Origin: Planctomycetaceae bacterium
GTDB taxonomy: Bacteria; Planctomycetota; Planctomycetia; Planctomycetales; Planctomycetaceae
Assembly (NCBI GenBank): GCA_947476295.1
Contig: CANJQC010000010.1
Coordinates: forward strand, 1-64,000
Reading direction: 5' to 3'
Length of the DNA stretch: 64,000 nucleotides
The notes beneath the pieces are model-generated. The model had not been told where the DNA came from. It was given only the letters and a program-made list of their open reading frames with translations, and ran no database searches. Position numbers and translations under genes: made by a program. Position 1 is the first letter of the stretch. Every line of letters starts with the position of its first letter. This document shows, in pieces, positions 1-9,000 of this stretch.

Positions 1-3000
1 CCCAGCGTCGCAGCCCAAGCGAGAGAAGTAATGGTGGAATTGCTGGTCGCAGTGACATCAACATCTCCGGTACTGATATTGGTCGTGACCAAATCGTCCT
101 GGTTCACATTCTGGATATAAGAGGTAACGTCATTGTCGATCACATTTCGGGCCAATCCAACACCGATCGTCACGGTCGCGGCTGCGCCTGAGAAAGCCAA
201 TGCCAGCGACGCTGCGCCGGCATGTGCTGTGATCGTGGATGTGTCCTCCGCCTCAAGCTGAACACTCGAGGCAGTGATCCCTTTGCTCAGCGAATTCAAT
301 GTCTGTGCGTCACCATCCAGGTAAGTGCTGACATCATTGGCTATGCGATTTTCAGAACTCGCCCCAGCGCCGCTCAGCGATAGAGCTACGCCGGTCGATT
401 TGGAAATACCTACCGACGCAGCGATCACCGTCGCTTTAATATCAGCCTCGGAAGTGGCTGTAGCGCTGAATTTCCCGTTGGTATTAATCGAAGTATTGCG
501 ACTGCGGGCCTTGATATCATTACCGGTCCGATTTTCATCTTTGTCGTAGCCGATCGAATTCTTTGAAACCGATGCCCCGATCGATGCCATACCGATCGAA
601 GCAGCCACAACAATCGCTGTGACCGCCGACTTGTCCGTTGCATCGAGCACAACATCCAAGCCGCTCGTCAAGCTGCTATTATCAAAGGTTGCCGTAGTGT
701 TCCCCTGGATGTTGTTCATCGCTTCAGCGCCCGCTCCACTGAGCGAGATACTCTGGGAAGCACCCAATGCTAACGACACAGAGGCGGCTACAGAAATGGC
801 ATCGATTTTTCGCGAGAATAACCCATCCGCATCTCCAGCAATGACTGTTGTGCTGCCGTAAGAACTGACGTCAGCATTGGTGATTGCTGCCTCGGCGTTG
901 CTGTTGATCTCATTGCGAGCGCTGGAGACGGCAATGCTCATCGTGGCCGCAGAACTGCCTGAAGCAATGGCGATCGAAGCGCCGATGGCTCGGGCGCGAA
1001 TCTCGGATGTATCGACCGCCTTTACCTTGACGGAGCCTGCAGTGCTCTTTATTCCCTTGGGACTTACGGACGTTGGTTTTCGACTATTGCGAATTTCCGC
1101 CTGTGTGTTGCTCTTGATGATATTCTTGGTAATGGATCCACTCGCAGCTCCACTGGCGGAAGAAGTCGCGCTGATCGCGGCAGCCAAAGCAAACGACCTT
1201 ATGAGATCATTCTTCGTTGCGGTGACAATGATGTCGCCGGTCGATGTCAGTTGGACTCCATCGATGATCGCATAGGTATTGACATCGATCTCGTTGCGCG
1301 AGTAGGTGATGCCAAGTGCTGCCCCGGCTTGCTTGCCCAGCGCCAGCGCAAAACCACCGGCATCGGCCACAATGGTGGGCTGGCTAACCGCTTGGACATT
1401 GACACCCCCGGCACCAACCACAATTTCGCCAGATCCGGTGATGGCCGCCTCGGTTTTCATCCGAATGCGGTTAATCGAAACAGCCGCCCCGAGACTAAAG
1501 TATCCGCCGACACCTCCCGCGACGGTAATATCGTGGATCGATGCGTCGAAATCGGCATGGACGTCAATCGTGTCTGCAATGACTTTGCCGCTGATATTCT
1601 CCATCAACGCGCGAACATGATTGCCATCATTTACCGCAGGATCACCGGGGTCGCCACCTAGATAGGTATAAGACACCGATGCCCCGGCCCCTGCGTCGGC
1701 ACCGATGCTGAACCCTCCAGCCAGGGAGTTGCTGGTGGACGTATCACTGGCAGTAACACCGATTGTGCCGTCCGCATAGATTTCGGCGCCCGAGTACTTG
1801 GTGGAATCAGTATTCAAATCACCGATGTTCGATATCTTGGCGTCAACCGTGTTTCGGATCCAATTGAACGAGAAAGATCCTGCTGCGGATATCCCGGAAC
1901 CGACACTACCACTAAGCGTCAGAGCTGCGATTTGCGAATCGAGCCCAGGAGGTAAGGTCGTTGGCTCTTCGAAACTGGCGTCGACCAGTATGTCACCATT
2001 TTTGGCAACCACTTTGGACGCGTCGATTTGAGCCAGTATGGTATCGCTGACCTTGTTGACGGCGATCGCCGCACCGATCGTCGCTCTGCCACCAGCCGCA
2101 ATTGCTCCGACATAGGATGCAATGGTCGACGTATCCTTGGCATCGACGAACACCGATTGATCTGCCGTGACCGAGGCCGGACCGTAATCCGTAGCACCGA
2201 TATGCGCATCAACAACGTTGCGAATCTTGTTAACCCCAACTGAGCCCGCAAAATTAAAGGTCCCGGTACTGATCACAATACCTGCCACAACATTGATAAT
2301 GCGGGCATCTTCATGAGCCAGAACTTCCACATCGCCCGCTGTGGACTCAACCGTAGCTCCATCGATCGATGAGCGCACCGAGTTCTTGATATCGGCGACA
2401 CCGATGGCAGCACCCGCGGCATTACCACCCTTGGTCAATTGGCCTGTACCAGTGTAAATCCGCGATACGTCTTTAGCAGCGACGACAACATCACCACTCG
2501 CCAATAGTTTTCGGTTTCCAGCAGTCGAAGGTACCGACTGCATGGCAGTCGTTTCGACTTGGGAGAGAACATCTGCACGCACATAATTGAGCGAGATTGC
2601 TCCTGCACCCGATGCGCCGCTACCCATTGCGCCTGCGATCGTGACGGTGACCATTTGGCCGGAAATCGCCTCAGGCAAATCGATGATCTCGCCACCCACA
2701 TCGACGCTGCGGCGTTTAACCAGCAATTGGTGCGCATCGCCCACACCAGCCGATGTAATGATAACCGCGATTGGCGTTTCGGCTTGTACATCTGCCTGGG
2801 ACTCAGCAAGTCGAATATGCGTGCCATCCACTTTGATGACATAATAGGTTTCGCCATCCTGCAATCCACCCAGGGCCACCGCCGATTCGGCGCCCTTGCG
2901 ATAAATGAGGGCATCGCCCGTTTTGAACCCATGCGCTGCCGAAAACCCAATGGTGCTGCCAAGAGCCGCATGAATCTTCACTACACTGGCATTAAAGCTT

Positions 3001-6000
3001 TGAGCGATTGTGTTAAGCGGAACCAGTGCATGCTGATCACCGGACGCATTGGAAATCGCTAACGCCGTTTTGTTGTTGGCGTTAGTTAGCGAGGATGCCA
3101 GCTGAACCGTCTGATCATCGATTCTGATGATCCAGTACGCTTGCCCGTCGACCAGCCCCGGAATATTTTCACTGCCACCGTTGGTGTAGATTACTCGTTG
3201 CTGATCGGCCAAGCCGTGTTCTTTGCCGTAGGAAACTTTGTTTCCGACAATCGTAATTACCGAGGGCGCAAATCGCAGAGCACTAGCGGTATCCAGCTTG
3301 GTTAACTTGTGTGTCGAAGAAGCGCCTTGGGATGTCAGTTCAACCGGTATGCGATTCTCTACGTTGAGCGGGCTGGTTGCGAGTTGGATCGTGTTGGCGT
3401 CGACGACGATCACGAAGTACGCTCGATTTTCCTGCAACCCATTGATCGCGTTTACTCCGGCACTTTTCTCATAGACGACGCGATCCCCCAATTGATAGCC
3501 ATGATTGGAAATAGAGAGCGTATTGCCAGCCAACACGACGGCAGAAGCCGGATTGAATGTTTCGGTTCGTTCTACAAGCGGTCCTAGATCATCATCGCTG
3601 GACGGATCCTTGAAACCGGAGATCACCAAGATGCGACCAATCGTGGCGGTGACCTGGGAGTTCTCGATAAAGGCAGCGATGCTGCTGGTCGTGTCGACAC
3701 CGTCTGCTTCGACCGACTGCATGCCATCGACACCGTCATTGGCCTTAATGACGTTCGGATCAGCGCCGACGTCGAAGTTGCCACCGATGTAGTTGTAGGC
3801 CATGGAGACGCCCACACCATTGCCGGAGGACGATTTTGCAGCTCCCAAGGCCGCTGAGTACAGCACAGCCGACTCGTAGGCATTGACGATGACGCTGCCG
3901 AGATCGGCGGTTACCGTTGAATTGCGGATATAGCCTTGAACTGAATTGGCGATCGAGTTGATGACCAGCGCACCACCGATCGCGGTACTCTTACCGCTGG
4001 CAGCAGCCAAGCCGATACCGATCAGCAATGGTTTGGAGGTAGCGATTACTTTGACATCGCCACTGAGTGCATGAACCGTAGAGTCATCGATGTGCGCAAG
4101 CACCGTACTGCTGATACGGTGGTAGTCGATAGTCGCGCCAACAGCAGCACTGCCACCCTTGGCGAAGCCACCTGCGGCCGAGACCAGATACGATTTGTCA
4201 TTTGCCAGGACGCTAACTGCGCCGGAACTATTGATCTGAGAATCGGAAATATGGGCATCGGTAGTGTTGACGATGATCGCGATCGAGGATGATCCCGCAA
4301 CGCCCCAACCGTCAACACCCTTGCCAGATGCCACCCCAAGCACACCGGCTCCGATGACGGACAGATTCTCCGCTTTTACATTAATCGAGCCACGTACATC
4401 AACCGTCGAGTTATCGATAAAGGCCGCTGTAAGTCCACGTACTTCGTTGTAAGCGATGGCCGCTCCGAAGCCGCTGCCCTTCTTGCTCTTGGCCCAGCCA
4501 CCTGAGTAGGCCACGATGCCAGAGGTGTCAAAAGCGGAAATGTTCAGAGAGACGCCAGGTGAACCGTTGCTGGTGTCGTTGACATCGGAATCTAATAGAT
4601 AGGCACGAGTCTCGTTCGAGATCGCATTGACGCCGATCGTACCCGAGATAGCCTTTCCCTGCATGCCATCGGTTCCTCCGTAACTCTGCGCGAGTGCGTA
4701 GATTCTCGGAGCGGATCCCGGCTGCGCATTCGAGGCGATGATATCCAGTGTTCCACCAGCCATGTCGAGCGTAGAGTTCTCGACATATGCCAGCGTTGTC
4801 ACTGGAGAGGATTTCAGGCCGATCAGGTTTATGGCTAATGCGACACCAACTCCCTTGCTACCGGGGCTTGTTTTGGTTGCCGTCCCCTTGCTCTTCGACT
4901 CTCCGGCAGCGCCGGCGATACACACGATCAACGATTTTTCCGTGGCTTTTACGGAAGTGTCGCCTGCAACGGTGATGGTCGCGTCAAGAATATGGGCATC
5001 GACGTTATGATCGATTTGGTTGACCGCGATGGACCCGGCCATCGCGGAGGATTTCCCAGTGCCACTAGACCCACCGTCTGACTCGGCCCTGCCGATACCT
5101 GCCGTAATCGAACCAATGTAGCCGGCTTGCTCAGCCTCAACACGCAAAGCGCCCGCAACATTAACCTGAATCGGGCCCTCGATGTAGGCTAACGTATCGC
5201 CTTCAATTCCGTTGTAGCTAACGGCCCCCGACAAGGCTTTATTGTTGCGTGAACCGCTCGATTTGGCACTCGTCAGCGCCAGCGATGCAAGAATGGTTTG
5301 ATTGCTGCTCAAAACGCTTAGGTCGTCACTGGTCATTTGCTGCGTGTTATTGACGTAAGCTTTGACGTTATCATCAATCACACTGACCGCGAGGACTCCC
5401 GCCCCACTGAAGCTTTTTCCGTCCTTGGGCTGTGGATTGCTTACAGGAGGAGCATCAGGGACTTTCACTCCCTTCTCGGACCACATTTTTTCTTTAAAGG
5501 CCTCCCACTCTGCATCAGGTTGTTGCTGCAGATCCAAGGCGTTTTTCTGATCAACTTCCGCAACAGCAGAAGCGATGGAGCTCACGACGCCGATCCCAAG
5601 ACTTTTCGCCGAGACCGTTACATTACCGGCGGACTGGACCGTTGCTTTCTTAGAAGAGATTTCCCCATCAGTCGAACCGATAAGGGCTCGGGTATCTCGA
5701 TTGATGACGTTAACACCTACGGTGAATCCGTAACCTGCTCCACCATCGGTCGCGCTGGAAAATGCACCCAATCCGTTGGCGAAAACACTGTTGTCCTGCG
5801 CAATGACGAGCAAGCTTTGGTTGATGGTAAATGCTCCATCCGACACCGAAACAACGGTCGCATCGTCTGCATCCACCTTTCGGTTGCCATCACTATCAAG
5901 AGCGAGCGGGTAGAATTCGACGTTTGCGTCGTTGAGATAATCCGGCTTTCGCAAATGATCTGCACCACTTTCCTCTTGCGGAATTCGAATCCCGCCAATG

Positions 6001-9000
6001 GATCGCGGCGGAACGGTAGGCCGTGCCGATCCCACTAGGTTTATAGCGTCATAGTTTTCAGCATCGGCTTTCGAAGCAGCCAATCGAACGCCCCGCTTGG
6101 GTATGAGAGTCCCAGTAGCGAATACGGTTTGTGAGGCGTTGCCAGCGAGGGCGTCCTCATACGTGTCGGCAAAACGGACTTGCGAAGGATCATTAGGATC
6201 GACAATCGCAAACACGGTCAGGCGATCCTCGGTTTCCCCACTGTCCATGTAAAACATATCACCGGCGACGAAATCATGCTCACTACCCAGGTTGTAAACT
6301 TTGGTCTGAGGATTGAAATTACTCTCATTGATTTCGATTGCTGGATCAACGATGACATAGTACGTGACAGAATTCGTTAATCCACCGAGCGCATCGCCGT
6401 CCGCTTTATAGAGCACCTGCTGTCCATTTTCGAACTCGACCTCCGGCGCTACCCAGATCAGATCGCGTTCGACATCAACCTCTTCCTGATTGAAATTGGC
6501 AAGGTCGCCGTAGGATGCTTTGAAAAGGCCGGCTACGTCTTGAATTAAACCATCATTCTCATTCCCGAAGATAGGACGAATGTCGCGAGGTAATTTGATA
6601 TAGCCACTTCCCGTGGTCACCAGTGCACCGTCGGCGATACGCGCTGTCGTCTCATTATCAGCAATGATGATCGAGCCTGTGCCAGCGAAACCCGTGCTAG
6701 TACCGGAACCGGTCGCGAAGCTGAATGACACATCCAGGAAGTCGGTATCCGCACGGACGGTTAACGTATCAGAATGCACTCGTGCATCGGAACGAATCTC
6801 GGCGATGACTACGTTCTTGAAGTTGGTGATTAACAGACTGCCGCCTACCCCGCTTTCCCCCCCTGATAACTCCTCCCTGTCGTATATTTTCTTTGGGTTC
6901 ATGTTGGGAATCGTGCCAGCCAAGTTTGCTGTCTGGCTCTCTGCTTTGGCGAATATCACGACATCCTGTTCATCCCTCGCAACGGCAAGCCGCAAACGGC
7001 CAGCCCCCGTGGCAGCTGTCAGATCCACAGTCACACCGGAAAGGCTCTTCAACTGGATCTTCGGCGGATTGCCCGGAATGACATGCACCCGATACCGGCT
7101 GCCGTCGACCAACCCCGGGATCGCGCCTCCAGAGCCAGCCGAGAAAATAACTTCTTCACCTTCCTTAAAGTATTCGGCGCTCAAAGTGATCGTATTGCCG
7201 GCCACATCGACATCGGAGCCACCGGTAAAGGCATGCTCGTTCAGCAACGCGCCGCTGTCGACATAAGCTTGTGCGTCATTTTGGATTTCAAAATACCCAA
7301 TTGCTCCGCCACCATTCTTATTGGCGCCCTTGCCTGACACTTTCGTCCATGACGAGAAAAAACCCTGTTGAATACCCAGACTGGAGCCCAGTTTGTCTGT
7401 GAGTCCACTCAAGTCGTTTAGCTGCAAATAGGTAATTTCATAAGGCTGAAATGTCTTTCCAGAAACCACGATGGATTTGGATGCGATGACTTGCGCACCC
7501 GATCCGATAAATGCATACGCATCTTCATGATATAACCCTATGGTTACTGCAACGGACAATCCGTATTCGACTTTCGTTTGCTTCTTGGGATCCTCCTTCT
7601 TATCCTTGCTAACATTGATCCCGGTCTTCGATTCCGCCGATATTTCAGGCTTCTCTGAATTCAATGAAGTAACCGAAACGTTACCTGCGGCGAATATCTG
7701 GGCATTAGGGGCTACGGAAGCAGTGGCGGTGTTATCATGATCGGCAATCGCAGCCGCACCGGAAATCGCAAACTTCTTCTCTGCCGTGAATCCCTTATTG
7801 AGCAACCCAAGTTTCCCCAGCAGAAACGTGGTAGGCATTTTCAGCACATTCGCGACTTTATTCTGAAAATCTTTTCGGCTTTCGTTGGCGTCGACTGCGG
7901 ACTTGGCTACACCAACGCCTGCACTTGCGATCGTAATATTATCTGTTGTCACGATGTTCGAATTGATTGCGACATCACCCTGGGACACAATCTTCCCGCT
8001 TACCTTCGATTCGATGTCGCTATCAAACAAGGAGATACTTAAGCCGATGGCAGTGGTACCATCATCGAACCCACCGCCCGCCGTTTCGACAGCTTGGGTT
8101 TTATCTAAGTTGCTGGTGATGTCCACATCACCTGCGGCGACAATGATCGAAGTCGGAGCAAGGATGGTCTTGGCAATGGCATCGGCCTTACCCACTGCCA
8201 GAGTAATGTTTGCTTTGGCATCGCTCGTGCCCCCAAGGCCCGCATTTGCCGCCGCGGATTCGAGCAGACTCAACACGGATGTGCCGATCGCCACGTCACC
8301 GCCTGCTTCGATTTCCACGTTGTCCTTGACATTCACATAGGCTTCAGGCTTCACCTGAGCATAAGAAAACGCCAGGAACTCGTTGGTCGATACGGATCGC
8401 GCAAAGGCCGCCGCTGTGGACTGCACAGTCACATTCTCGCCGTGAATCCGCGTCCCAGGCTCCAGATCAATCGTTGAGTTCGCCCTCGACATTGAATACG
8501 AAAAGAAGATCAATCCTGTATTTTGGATCAGAGTTTCAAGAATGGTCATACCGATCTCTTCACCAATCGGGACATCCTCTCCACTCAACTCAGCACCGAA
8601 AAATGTGTCGCTGAGGCTTTCCGATGTGATGGAAATGTCGCCGCCTCGAATCGTGGCCCCATCGAGGACGATAGATGAGCCAGAAACCGATCTTTGGTAG
8701 AACACCGGAATTTCAGGTTTGGTATACATCCGCGACGACAGCACAATCGCCCCTGACTTGTGCACTGAATCGGTCGCATCGGCGAGCAAATTGACATTCT
8801 GGCCAAGCGTAATGCTGGTTTCAAGAAAGGTCATTTTATCGGGCAAATTTTGCGCACTTACCGCGAATTTAATCTGTCCGGAATCGCTTCCTGGATTCTG
8901 GGAGTTGACGTATTCATCTCGAGTAGAAATCGTCACACCAGCAGCTACATCAATACTGGTTCCATAAAGCGAGAGATTGTTCCCATGTAGGTATAGATCC

